A stretch of DNA of 64,000 bases from Agriterribacter humi. Lineage in GTDB: Bacteria; Bacteroidota; Bacteroidia; Chitinophagales; Chitinophagaceae. The DNA is taken from assembly GCF_009192765.1 (NCBI RefSeq), contig NZ_VOHQ01000004.1, positions 309,039 to 373,038 on the forward strand, read 5' to 3'. Below the pieces are notes generated by a model. The model was not told where the DNA came from, made no database searches, and was given only the letters and a program-made list of their open reading frames with translations. The translations under genes and the position numbers were made by a program. Numbering within the stretch: the stretch's first letter is position 1; each line of letters begins with the position of its first letter. Positions 43,002 through 51,312 of this stretch are shown in pieces.

Positions 43002-45401
43002 TTATCCTCTTCTTGCTCTTGGCTCACCGTTACCGGATGATCTGCTGCTGCGGGTACCCTCGCTCCTGTTGGAAGGGCTGCTGGTAGCAGGTCTTTGTAC
43101 TCTTTGCGGGGCGGAAGAGCGTGGTGCCTGTTCAACATTTCTGCGAACGGGCTGCGATCTTTCGCTGATTGTATTGGGTGCTCTTCTTTGCGAAGAACGT
43201 ACAGCAGGTTGCTGCTGTGTTTGTGTACGAACTGTTCCCGGCCTGGCAACAGTAGAAGGCTGTGTACTTGTATTATCTCTTCGTTCAGCCAATTGCCTGT
43301 TAACACCATTGTTACTTCCGGCATTGGTTCTTGCGGAAGGCCGTTGCGTGGTAGCACGGTCATTGTTGCCTGAAGCGGAACGTTCAGTAAAGGTTCTGGA
43401 AGGTCTTGATGTAGCCCTGTTGTTATTGCCCGAAATACGGCCGGATGAATTGCGCGGTGAACCGGAGCCATTATCTCTTATTACTGAAGGGCGCGAAGAT
43501 GTATTTGCACTCCTGGTTACATTCCTTTCCGAAGGCCTTGCATTATTAAATCTTCTTACCGGTGCAGACTGCGCATTTCTGTTATATGATACGGCTCTGC
43601 GGTTATCTCTTGTAACCACATCTCTGCGCCGGTTGTAAATATTATTGTTGTGATAAACATTATTTATAATAACAGTGTTTCTGCTCCTGTAATAACTATT
43701 GCCGTAATAGCCGTGCCTGTACCCACCGTAGTAGGGTGTCCAGCAATAAGAAGGGCGGTATATTGATGGTCCCCACCATCCGCCCCAACCCCATGGGCTA
43801 TAATTACCTGCGCTCATATGAAACCATCCCATATTATAATTGAATCCAAAACCCCATCCAGTCCATGGATTGTAATGCATGTTAAAACCCCAGGTGTAGG
43901 GACGGGCATAATAATGACTGCCATACCAGGGGCGATAATAATATCCTGTTCCATATACAACAGTGGGTCCGTAAACAAAGGTATTCAGGTAGCCGGGGGT
44001 ATAGCCCATATAAATATAATCCGGCGTTACATCATATATATATACATACTTCATGGCATATACAGGGTAACGTGGCGGGATAAGCGAAACTGCATAAGGG
44101 CGGTCGGCACTTACGGCCCATGGTCCGTTTGCGCTGTAAGACTGGAACCATACGCCATTGTCCACAGCATAATAAGTGCCTCTCCAGCGTATCACATAAT
44201 CCGGCGTATTCACGGCATACGCCATATCCGTACCATCAATATCATCAAATTGAGGATTACCGTCATACTGTATATCAGCATTGGCGTTGTTACGGTCAAC
44301 TTTAGCTGTTTGCGGAACCTGTGCATTCATTACTGCATCTTTGGCTGCAATGGTACCCGCCACGCTGGCCAGCACATTGTCTTTTGGCGACCCTTCAGGT
44401 ATTTTTTCAAAATCGGCAGGTAATTTATCCGAAGCAACATAATTCCATTTACCGCTTAATGTTTGTGATTTATACCACCTGCCCGAAAGCAATACATAAT
44501 ATTGCTGGCTGCTGACATCCATGAAAATATCATTGTTGGAATTTTTTACATACAGCAGGTTGGTTTGTTGTACGGGAGTAAAATTAGGCTCCCCATTAGA
44601 TTGTAATAATTCAGCAGGTTCCGTACTTACTATAATGTTTGAAATAGTATAATCGTTCTCTTCCTGTTGTACTTTATTGTCCTTATTGGCCTGTGTAATT
44701 TCGGATTGGATCTTTTCGAGATTAGCCGGAACACTTGTAGTTATAGCATAAGGGCCTGTAGCCGATGGAGCAGCATACCAATGCTTTCCGCCATACAGGT
44801 AAAATTTGTTATTATTATTTTTTACAATGATAAATGGTGTATTGATTACCGTTTCCACTCCCCATTTGCTGTTTTGCTGTAGCCTGGGTGCTCCATCTAT
44901 TACAACGAGCAGTGAAGGTTTATCGGAATACATAATTTTTGGAGGATTATTATTCAGGTTACCTGAAATTTTTTCCTGCTCCTGATTGGTTTGTAAAGCA
45001 TTATTTATCTCACTTGCCGGAATGGAAAAATTTTGGTTTGACATTCCATTGGCAATGGATGTTTGCAAGGCTGCCAATTTATTTTCGTCCGTTTCATCAG
45101 GAAGTTTGATAGCATTCACCTCAACTGAACGGATAATTACCTGTTGGCCATTATCATTTGTTGAAGCGGTTAGCCAGATCATTCCGAATGCCGGTTCATC
45201 TTTTCCGTTTTCGGCAACGGATATGGCTGCATTAGCCTCCAGTGTTCCGTTTGAAAAGGATTCAGGCTGCCATTGATACACTTTAATGAGGCTGCCATTG
45301 GGACCGGTAATGGTTTTTGGCCACTCATTTTGAGCGGTAGCGGCAACTGGTAATACCAGTCCAAAAAGCAGGGCGGTTATCAGGGTGTATAATGCTTTCA
45401 T
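43002..45401 (-). CDS. Large secreted protein, Tyr/Trp/Gly-rich core and Arg/Ser-rich tail
   Basis: This 799-residue protein has a signal peptide (cleavage near ATAQNEWPK). Residues about 25-430 hold repeats of the type FYLYGGKHWYAAPSATGPYA, YYVLLSGRWYKSQTLSGKW and VIRWRGTYYAVDNGVWFQSY: three related modules. A Gly/Tyr/Trp-rich region follows (about 460-590: YYYRPWYGSHYYARPYTWGF). The C-terminal 200 residues are almost wholly Arg, Ser, Asn, Pro, Thr and Gln and very basic. Similar proteins are sometimes annotated as carbohydrate-binding V/XII; I would leave function open. A surface or adhesive role is inferred from composition. Confidence 0.78.
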   Translation of the reverse strand: MKALYTLITALLFGLVLPVAATAQNEWPKTITGPNGSLIKVYQWQPESFSNGTLEANAAISVAENGKDEPAFGMIWLTASTNDNGQQVIIRSVEVNAIKLPDETDENKLAALQTSIANGMSNQNFSIPASEINNALQTNQEQEKISGNLNNNPPKIMYSDKPSLLVVIDGAPRLQQNSKWGVETVINTPFIIVKNNNNKFYLYGGKHWYAAPSATGPYAITTSVPANLEKIQSEITQANKDNKVQQEENDYTISNIIVSTEPAELLQSNGEPNFTPVQQTNLLYVKNSNNDIFMDVSSQQYYVLLSGRWYKSQTLSGKWNYVASDKLPADFEKIPEGSPKDNVLASVAGTIAAKDAVMNAQVPQTAKVDRNNANADIQYDGNPQFDDIDGTDMAYAVNTPDYVIRWRGTYYAVDNGVWFQSYSANGPWAVSADRPYAVSLIPPRYPVYAMKYVYIYDVTPDYIYMGYTPGYLNTFVYGPTVVYGTGYYYRPWYGSHYYARPYTWGFNMHYNPWTGWGFGFNYNMGWFHMSAGNYSPWGWGGWWGPSIYRPSYCWTPYYGGYRHGYYGNSYYRSRNTVIINNVYHNNNIYNRRRDVVTRDNRRAVSYNRNAQSAPVRRFNNARPSERNVTRSANTSSRPSVIRDNGSGSPRNSSGRISGNNNRATSRPSRTFTERSASGNNDRATTQRPSARTNAGSNNGVNRQLAERRDNTSTQPSTVARPGTVRTQTQQQPAVRSSQRRAPNTISERSQPVRRNVEQAPRSSAPQRVQRPATSSPSNRSEGTRSSRSSGNGEPRARRG

Positions 45402-45602
45402 ATTGTGAACATTTAATTGTGTGCTGTTATGACTAAACTTATAACTGTTAGTTTAATTTAAAATTACCGAATAGAGGATTGTTTTTATAGTGTGTTTTGT
45501 TAATATTTTGCCATACTATAATGGCAAATATGCAAGTAACAGACAGCAATATAGCATAACGCGTTGCACAGTAAAATGTTACATCTTAGAGCAGGGCCTG
45601 CA

Positions 45603-46352
45603 TTAGCGGCCTATCCATTCTTTAAAGGCGCTTACATTTTCCTGTGCTACTATAATATCTTCATTAACCGGGGGTGCTACCTCCAGTTTTAATTTGCCTT
45701 TGGGATATGTTTTCATCAATTTTATAGCAGTCATATTAACGAGGTATTTGCGGTTAACCCGGTAAAATTGTGAAGGGTCTAATCGCTTTTCAATGTCGGC
45801 AAGCGATTGATCAAGGATAAATTTTTGACTTTTGTTATCTACCATACACACCAGCTTGTGCGTAGCATAAAAGTAAGGAATGTCTTCTGTTTTAATACTT
45901 ATATAATCCTGCCCCTTTTTCACGAGGAATCGTTTTTTATATTCATTGCTTTCAGACTGCCAGTGTTTTAGTTTTTGATAATTGAGCGTAAAATACTTTT
46001 TCAGTGTTTCGTATTTTTTCAATGCTGTTTCCAGCTTATCCTGTCGTATGGGTTTTAGCAGGTAGTCAATGCTGTTATGCTCAAAAGCTTCCTGCCAGTA
46101 TTCATCATAAGCGGTAGTAAATATCACCGGACAGGTAATGGTTACTTCCTCAAATATACTGAAAGACAGTCCATCGGATAACTCAATATCCATAAAGATC
46201 AGTTCCGGTAATGCGTTTTCCCGAAGCCATGCCGTGGCATCTTTTGTACTGCTTAAAATGGCGGAAACTTCAATATTGCCATTACATTTTATAATGGCTT
46301 TTTGTAATTTTTGTGCGGCCGGCTTTTCGTCTTCAATAATGATAACTCTCAT
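45603..46352 (-). CDS. LytTR-family response regulator
   Basis: The 249-residue product has a receiver domain (phospho-acceptor Asp55 in IFMDIELSDG; acidic pocket IIIEDE, Lys of LLKPIRQDKLE) and a C-terminal LytTR DNA-binding domain (KGQDYISIKTEDIPYFYATH, FYRVNRKYLVNMTAI, GKLKLEVAPPV). It binds direct repeats upstream of target genes as a phosphorylated dimer. It begins one base after the stop of the partner kinase, forming a two-gene operon. Confidence 0.93.
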   Translation of the reverse strand: MRVIIIEDEKPAAQKLQKAIIKCNGNIEVSAILSSTKDATAWLRENALPELIFMDIELSDGLSFSIFEEVTITCPVIFTTAYDEYWQEAFEHNSIDYLLKPIRQDKLETALKKYETLKKYFTLNYQKLKHWQSESNEYKKRFLVKKGQDYISIKTEDIPYFYATHKLVCMVDNKSQKFILDQSLADIEKRLDPSQFYRVNRKYLVNMTAIKLMKTYPKGKLKLEVAPPVNEDIIVAQENVSAFKEWIGR

Positions 46353-46353
46353 A

Positions 46354-47433
46354 TTATATCATTTTGAGCAGGGGTAACTGAACAACAAAAAAATCTGCAG
46401 TGGTTGTAACTGTAATTTCTTTTCGTGCGATTAATTTATACCGCTCATTTAAATTGCTCAAACCTGTTTTTGAAGATTCTTTTCGCAGCTCTTTTTTATG
46501 CAGCCTATTGCTCACCATTAAACTTTCTTCTTTCCATTGTACATGAATTACCAAAGGGCTGCTGTCTGAAAACTCATTGTGCTTGATCGCGTTTTCGGCC
46601 AGGAGCTGTAAAGAGATAGGAGGAATAAGCCAGGCTTCATATTGCGATTCATCTATTTCTGATTTTAACTGAACAGCGTTTTCAAAACGAATACACAGCA
46701 AAGAAAAATAATCATGCAAAAAATGCATTTCATCCCGTAGCAGTACCAGTTCCTGACCCTTATGCTGCAGGATGTAGCGGTATACGTCAGCCAAATGATC
46801 ATTAAACAGTTTGGCCTTAGCAGGTTTTTCTTCTATAAGATGCGAAAGCGTATTTAAAGAATTAAAAATAAAATGCGGATCTATCTGGCTTTTTAATGTT
46901 TCCAGTTCCGCTTCTGCTTTTGCTCTTTCCAATTGCTCGTTGCGGAGTATTTCATTTTCTGATTCTTTTACCAGGAAAACCGTTTCATATACATGCGCGA
47001 TAAAAATAACGCAGATCATAATGATGAGTGTTGAAATAACAATTACCTGGCGGTTTGGCTGGCCATTTCCAAAAAGGGTATACCATCCCAATAGCAGCAG
47101 CACCGAAACCGGAACGGTGTAGAAGGATATAGCGATTAATACCACTGCAATTTTATGTATGGGTTTATTGTACCAGTTAAAATAGCTCCGCAATGAAAAA
47201 TGCAGGTAACGGTTGCCTTCCCATATAACAAAAGCGATAAGAATGGTATACAGGAAACTGAATTTAACCTGCCAGTGGGTGAAATTGTTCACATTAATCA
47301 TCCCACTTATCAATGGTATCGCAATACCAAAAACAGGAGCAAGAACAAGTCTGAATCCGATATCATTGATCTTTAACGGATGAGGGATTGGCTTTGTCGG
47401 TGAAACGCTGATATTGGTCTGCCTCTTTTCCAA
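46354..47433 (-). CDS. LytS/YehU-type sensor histidine kinase
   Basis: The 359-residue product has four N-terminal membrane helices (about 28-150), a coiled linker (ENEILRNEQLERAKAEAELE), the His_kinase domain with phospho-acceptor His187 in QIDPHFIFNSLNTLSHLIEE, and a degenerate HATPase (LLAENAIKHNEFS, GLSNLNERYKLI). No separate sensor domain is present, so it may sense the membrane itself. The start is a TTG at 47433, the only plausible start codon after an in-frame stop. It forms an operon with the LytTR regulator and is divergent from the DUF1761 gene (83 bp). Confidence 0.9.
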   Translation of the reverse strand: MEKRQTNISVSPTKPIPHPLKINDIGFRLVLAPVFGIAIPLISGMINVNNFTHWQVKFSFLYTILIAFVIWEGNRYLHFSLRSYFNWYNKPIHKIAVVLIAISFYTVPVSVLLLLGWYTLFGNGQPNRQVIVISTLIIMICVIFIAHVYETVFLVKESENEILRNEQLERAKAEAELETLKSQIDPHFIFNSLNTLSHLIEEKPAKAKLFNDHLADVYRYILQHKGQELVLLRDEMHFLHDYFSLLCIRFENAVQLKSEIDESQYEAWLIPPISLQLLAENAIKHNEFSDSSPLVIHVQWKEESLMVSNRLHKKELRKESSKTGLSNLNERYKLIARKEITVTTTADFFVVQLPLLKMI

Positions 47434-47516
47434 TTTCGTCCGGGTTTGCTTTTATGCTGTAAAAATCAACATTAGATTCGATAGAATAACATTTCGAACA
47501 ATAAATCTTACGCTGT

Positions 47517-47945
47517 ATGGGATCAGTTAACTGGCTGGCGGTATTGGTTGCCGGCATTTCTTCGTTTGTTGTAGGCGGGATATGGTATTCGCCCAACCTG
47601 TTTGGAAAAGCATGGATGAAAGCAAATAACCTCTCGGAAGAACAGATAAAGCGGGGTAATAAAGGAAAGATTTTCGGCTGGACGCTTATCTTTTCCCTGC
47701 TGATGGCCGCCAATCTCGGTATGTTTCTTGCCGATACACCCGGTAACTGTCCGGCAGATTGTGGTCAAAAAACGGATGTTGCCTGGGGAGCGACTGCTGG
47801 TTTTCTGGCAGGCGTATGGACTTTCTGCGCCATTGCCATTCATAGTCTGTTTGAGCTGAAACGCTGGCGGCTGATACTGATCAATGGATTTTACAGCGTG
47901 GTGGCGCTTACCTTAATGGGCGCAATAATAGGCGCATGGAGGTGA
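47517..47945 (+). CDS. DUF1761 family membrane protein
   Basis: The 142-residue protein has four helices: MGSVNWLAVLVAGISSFVVG, GWTLIFSLLMAANLGMFLA, WGATAGFLAGVWTFCAIAIH and FYSVVALTLMGAIIGAW. SFVVGGIWYSPNLFGKAWM is the DUF1761 signature. Its function is unknown. The stop codon TGA (47943-47945) is the first unit of a dispersed repeat. It is followed on the same strand by VOC and SRPBCC genes, a set often seen together as small accessory enzymes. Confidence 0.87.
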   Translation: MGSVNWLAVLVAGISSFVVGGIWYSPNLFGKAWMKANNLSEEQIKRGNKGKIFGWTLIFSLLMAANLGMFLADTPGNCPADCGQKTDVAWGATAGFLAGVWTFCAIAIHSLFELKRWRLILINGFYSVVALTLMGAIIGAWR

Positions 47946-47984
47946 GATGGTAGTAGTGAGTTGTGAAAGGTGAGAAGTGAGAGG
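47943..47984. repeat. Tandem GTGAGA/GTGAAAGG repeat beginning at the DUF1761 stop
   Basis: TGAGATGGTAGTAGTGAGTT and GTGAAAGGTGAGAAGTGAGA units start at the stop codon and extend about 40 bp. Same family as copies at 13625, 24896, 48441 and 55681. Confidence 0.7.
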
Positions 47985-48049
47985 CTGTGCCAGGCTGCTG
48001 TTATTAACTACGGCGGATACGCATAAACTATAACTAAAACATTTCTATT

Positions 48050-48439
48050 ATGACATTTACAAATGCAATCAGTTGGTTTGAAATTCCTGCAACTGATTTA
48101 AACCGGGCAACAAAGTTTTATGAAACGATATTCGATACGCAGCTTATTCCCATGGATATGCCTGAAATAAAAATGCGCATGTTTGCATTAACGGATATGA
48201 TGTCGGGAGTGGGCGGCGCCGTGGTAGATAGTGGCGGCTCTCATAAGCCTTCCGCTACCGATGGACCACTGATCTATTTAAACGGAAGCCCAGATCTGCA
48301 GATCGTTTTAGATCGGGTAGAAGCGGCGGGAGGCAAAGTGCTGATGCCCAAAACCGAAATTACGCCAGAATATGGCTATATGGCCTTATTTCTTGATACT
48401 GAAGGGAACCGGATTGGTTTACATTCCAGCCCTCAATAA
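48050..48439 (+). CDS. VOC (glyoxalase/bleomycin-resistance fold) family protein
   Basis: The 129-residue product is a two-module beta-alpha-beta-beta-beta protein: ISWFEIPATDLNRATKFYET (His/Glu-site strand) in the first module and IVLDRVEAAGGKVLMPKTEI with YGYMALFLDTEGNRIGLHS in the second. The Glu/His metal sites are incomplete by eye. VOC proteins include glyoxalases, dioxygenases and resistance proteins, so the substrate is open. It shares a likely unit with the SRPBCC gene. Confidence 0.88.
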   Translation: MTFTNAISWFEIPATDLNRATKFYETIFDTQLIPMDMPEIKMRMFALTDMMSGVGGAVVDSGGSHKPSATDGPLIYLNGSPDLQIVLDRVEAAGGKVLMPKTEITPEYGYMALFLDTEGNRIGLHSSPQ

Positions 48440-48440
48440 G

Positions 48441-48482
48441 AATTGTGAATAGTGAATAGTGAGAAGTGAAAGGAGAGAAAAA
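48441..48482. repeat. Tandem GTGAATAGTGAATAG/GTGAAAGG repeat after the VOC gene
   Basis: AATTGTGAATAGTGAATAGT followed by GAGAAGTGAAAGGAGAG starts 2 bp after the VOC stop codon. Confidence 0.7.
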
Positions 48483-48502
48483 AAGAAACAAAAAAATAAA
48501 TA

Positions 48503-49012
48503 ATGGCAGATTACGACTGGACACGCTTTACATTACGCATTAATGTAAGCGCCAGCCCTGAAGCATTGTACAAGGCATGGGCTACCCGGAGAGGTATTGA
48601 AAGCTGGTTCCTGCGGTTGAGTGAATACAGCAGGAGCAATGTGCTGCTTGAGGCAGATGAGCCGGTGCAGCAGGGTGATAGCTATAAATGGCAATGGTTT
48701 GGCTATCCCGATAGCGTGGTGGAATATGGCAAAGTACTACAGGCCAATGGAAAAGATTTCTTCGAATTTACTTTCGGCGGACCAGCAGGATCGCCAATGC
48801 ATGTAAGCGTTGCCTTTCGCACAGAGGAAGGAGAAACAATAGTGGAACTTACACAATATAATATCGCGGTGGACGACAGGAGCAAATCCAATTTTCATGT
48901 GGGTTGTATGCAGGGATGGACTTTCTATCTTGCCAACCTGAAATCGTTGATGGAAGCTGGTATTGATTTGAGAAATAAGAATGAAAAATTACAACGGATG
49001 ATGAATTCGTGA
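48503..49012 (+). CDS. SRPBCC/AHSA1-like domain protein
   Basis: The 169-residue product fits the START/AHSA1 ligand-binding fold: FTLRINVSASPEALYKAWAT, ESWFLRLSEYSRSN, YKWQWFGYPDSVVEYGKVLQ, and the C-terminal helix HVGCMQGWTFYLANLKSLME. Such proteins bind hydrophobic ligands or act as Hsp90 activators in eukaryotes; bacterial roles are mostly unknown. Cytosolic. It follows the VOC gene after a repeat and is probably in the same unit. Confidence 0.87.
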   Translation: MADYDWTRFTLRINVSASPEALYKAWATRRGIESWFLRLSEYSRSNVLLEADEPVQQGDSYKWQWFGYPDSVVEYGKVLQANGKDFFEFTFGGPAGSPMHVSVAFRTEEGETIVELTQYNIAVDDRSKSNFHVGCMQGWTFYLANLKSLMEAGIDLRNKNEKLQRMMNS

Positions 49013-49138
49013 TGCTTGCTGCATTACGATGGGCATAATATTTACACCAACCATTTCATTAACGGGCGCCAATTCCATGCCACTTATACGATTAATAATG
49101 TACAACATTCCTTTTGGAATAGATTCCCTTGCTTTCAT
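49013..49138. other. Gene-free stretch before repeat copy A
   Basis: No open frame or RNA gene that I can support. The following 49139-49255 is a palindromic repeat; 49256-49468 holds an imperfect GGACT/AGTCC hairpin near 49275-49302 but no gene before the lipoprotein start. Confidence 0.45.
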
Positions 49139-49255
49139 GTGCATTGAGTTACCCCCGGCGCAGTGCGATTGTGCTGTTTAAAAAAATATAGCATTTCAGT
49201 GCCAGGGTTTCATGGCCGCCCACATGGCTTTATATGAAAACCCCGGCACGACACT
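49139..49255. repeat. Palindromic repeat, copy A (about 117 bp)
   Basis: Contains GTGCATTGAGTTACC, GCGATTGTGCTGTTT, TATAGCATTTC and then an inverted pair GTGCCAGGGTTTCAT/ATGAAAACCCCGGCAC ending GACACT. Nearly the same sequence recurs at 50480-50597 and, more diverged, at 50347-50457. The GTGCC...GGCAC arms form a hairpin of about 50 nt. Confidence 0.88.
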
Positions 49256-49468
49256 AAAGAGAAGCATTCAGCTTCCGGACTGCACACCCTCTGCCGGGTA
49301 GTCCAAAATCCGTTGATGACAAAAACTACAGGCAGCAATTATTTTATTAACTTTAAGCATCCCCACCAATGAAATGAACAATACTGAGCCTTGTTAGTAT
49401 AAAGAGAAAGATGAACAAGGCATAGATTGTCAAACGAATGAGCTAAGAAAATTAAAATTTCAGTGGCA

Positions 49469-50326
49469 ATGAAATGTAATCAACATGCTTTTTTTAAAAG
49501 GATCGCCCGTACTGAATTTACAAAGGGTTCATTTTTAAAAACGAATATTTTACTGTGTTTAATTGTAGCCCTTACTCAATGCAACAGCGGCTCTGTATAT
49601 GAAAAAAAACATGTTTCTAAGTCCTCTTTTAATGTAAAAGTAAAAGGGCTTTCAAAAGACTTTCGTTCATATTATACGTACAGGTATTATAATATAAAAT
49701 TATCCAGGGACTTTATTGGGTTAGATAGTTCTTTTACAGCTATAGACAAAGACTCATTTTTGCGTTTGTTAGTAACAGGAGAATTTATGCCTGTGAAGAT
49801 TGACACTGTGCCTACTTATATGCTTTTCAAAATGCCCGGTGATACCAATCCGGAAATCATCAGGGATATTAAAAATTATGCGGGGAAAACATCATTTTAT
49901 ATGGGAATGGAAGGCAAGCCAATGCCAGCATTTACTTTCAAAGACATCAATGGAGACCTATACGACAATGCTTTTTTTGAAGGAAAAATAGTTGTGATAA
50001 AATGCTGGTTTATAAGTTGTGTAGCCTGCATTAAAGAGTTTCCGGAGTTGAACAAACTTGTTGAGCAGAATAAACCGTATAAAGATGATATTGTTTTTAT
50101 AAGTTTTGCTTTTGATTCGAAAGAGAGACTTAAATCGTTTCTCTCAGAGAGAAGATTTGATTATTTAGTGATCCCCGATGCAGAAGATTTTATATCAGAC
50201 GCTTTGCATGTAGATACCTATCCTACCCATATTCTGTTAGATAAAAAAGGCAAAGTAGTAACCTATGTTAACGATGTTCATGATTTAATACCGGCGTTGG
50301 AGAAACTTAAAAATAAGGTGAATTGA
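49469..50326 (+). CDS. Thioredoxin-fold lipoprotein (TlpA/redoxin-like)
   Basis: From the ATG at 49469 the protein has 285 residues. The signal is unusual, with a basic N-terminus (MKCNQHAFFKRIARTEFTKG) before the hydrophobic stretch and lipobox LTQC (Cys38). A non-conserved middle region leads to a thioredoxin-like domain: FTFKDINGDLYDNAFFEGKI, VVIKCWFISCVACIKEFPEL with CxxC at Cys184 and Cys187, and VDTYPTHILLDKKGKVVTY with the cis-Pro. Periplasmic thiol-disulfide reductase is the likely role. Copies of a palindromic repeat stand on both sides. Confidence 0.85.
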   Translation: MKCNQHAFFKRIARTEFTKGSFLKTNILLCLIVALTQCNSGSVYEKKHVSKSSFNVKVKGLSKDFRSYYTYRYYNIKLSRDFIGLDSSFTAIDKDSFLRLLVTGEFMPVKIDTVPTYMLFKMPGDTNPEIIRDIKNYAGKTSFYMGMEGKPMPAFTFKDINGDLYDNAFFEGKIVVIKCWFISCVACIKEFPELNKLVEQNKPYKDDIVFISFAFDSKERLKSFLSERRFDYLVIPDAEDFISDALHVDTYPTHILLDKKGKVVTYVNDVHDLIPALEKLKNKVN

Positions 50327-50346
50327 TTTTTTAGTCTCCCATGAAG

Positions 50347-50457
50347 AAACTACAATTTCTCTGCCGCAATGCGATTAAGTTGTTTGAAAAAATATTGTAT
50401 CGCAGTGCCAGGGTTTCATAGCAACCCACATGGCTTTACATAAAACACCGGCACAAC
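50347..50457. repeat. Palindromic repeat, copy B (diverged)
   Basis: CTGCCGCAATGCGATTAAG, TTGTTTGAAAAAATATTG, CAGTGCCAGGGTTTCATAGC and ACACCGGCACAACAC align with copies A and C but with several changes. It starts about 20 bp after the thioredoxin-fold gene. Confidence 0.82.
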
Positions 50458-50479
50458 ACATATTCACGGTGTTGGCCAT

Positions 50480-50597
50480 GTGCATTAGGTTAAGCTACAG
50501 GCACAATGCGATTGTGTTGTTTGAAAAATATAGCATTTCAGTGCCAGGGTTTCATAGCTGCCCGCATGGCTTTAGATGAAAACCCCGGCACGACACT
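50480..50597. repeat. Palindromic repeat, copy C, overlapping a stop codon
   Basis: GTGCATTAGGTTAAGC, CAATGCGATTGTGTTGTTTG, TATAGCATTTCAGTGCC, GGGTTTCATAGC and GATGAAAACCCCGGCACGAC match copy A closely over the full length. The end lies in the TAG stop (50596-50598, minus strand) of the response regulator gene. Confidence 0.88.
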
Positions 50598-51306
50598 AAT
50601 TCGTAAACTTATACCCCACACCTCTTATAGAATGAAAATAGCGCGGGTTACGGCTGTCTTCTTCAAAGTATTTCCGGAAGCTTAGTATAAAATTATCAAC
50701 CGTACGGGTAGTGGGATATACATTGTAACCCCAAACAGCCTGTAATATTTTTTCGCGGGGCACCACATCGTTTTTGTTTTCGAGCAACAGCTTCAGCAGC
50801 ATGGCTTCTTTACGGCTCAACTCAATAACCTTACCCCGGTAATTGGTGGCCGACTGCGCTTTAAAGTCTATTGTATTCTTCCCAAACTGGTAGTGGTCTC
50901 CTATTGTTTCCTTATCCTGTAACCTTTTGTTTTTGTTGATCAGTTTTTTTACCCGTAACAAAAGCTCTTCTAAGTTAAAGGGCTTGGTAATATAATCATC
51001 CGCTCCCTTTTTTAAACCCAGCACTTTTTCGGCGCTGCTGCCTTTAGCGCTAACCATTAGTATGGGAACATCGTTATTATTCAGGCGTACATTCTCGGTA
51101 ACTGCAATCCCGTCTATTTCCGGCAACATCACATCCATAATGATCAGGTCAAAATATTCTTCTCCGATCCTTTTCAAAGCTTCGGCCCCATCGCCAGCGC
51201 AGGTAACTTCGTATCCTTCCAGTTCCAGGTTAAGTTTTAGCGCTTCCTGCAAATTTTCTTCATCTTCTACCAGTAAAATATATCCCTCTTCGGTAGTTGT
51301 GCCCAT
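50596..51306 (-). CDS. OmpR/PhoB-family response regulator
   Basis: The 236-residue product has a receiver (acidic pair VEDEEN, phospho-Asp58 in LIIMDVMLPEIDG, Lys in DYITKPFNLEELL) and a winged-helix effector (KVIELSRKEAMLLKLLLENK, VWGYNVYPTTRTVDNFILSF, FHSIRGVGYKFTN). It is the partner of the kinase that ends 6 bp upstream. The stop codon lies in repeat copy C. This is the last gene of a four-gene unit starting at yicC. Confidence 0.94.
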   Translation of the reverse strand: MGTTTEEGYILLVEDEENLQEALKLNLELEGYEVTCAGDGAEALKRIGEEYFDLIIMDVMLPEIDGIAVTENVRLNNNDVPILMVSAKGSSAEKVLGLKKGADDYITKPFNLEELLLRVKKLINKNKRLQDKETIGDHYQFGKNTIDFKAQSATNYRGKVIELSRKEAMLLKLLLENKNDVVPREKILQAVWGYNVYPTTRTVDNFILSFRKYFEEDSRNPRYFHSIRGVGYKFTN

Positions 51307-51312
51307 AATCCA

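Noticed and set aside
42985..43638. 217-codon Leu/Val-rich frame antisense to the Arg/Ser-rich tail
   Set aside because: Arises from the complementary codons of the biased tail of the gene on the minus strand; no start signal or family.
49256..49340. tRNA-like hairpins
   Set aside because: A GGACT/AGTCC stem is present but no T-loop (GTTCRANNC) or anticodon arm could be fitted.
49139..50597. CRISPR array
   Set aside because: Three copies, irregular spacing, one gene between them and long palindromes; no regular spacers or cas genes.
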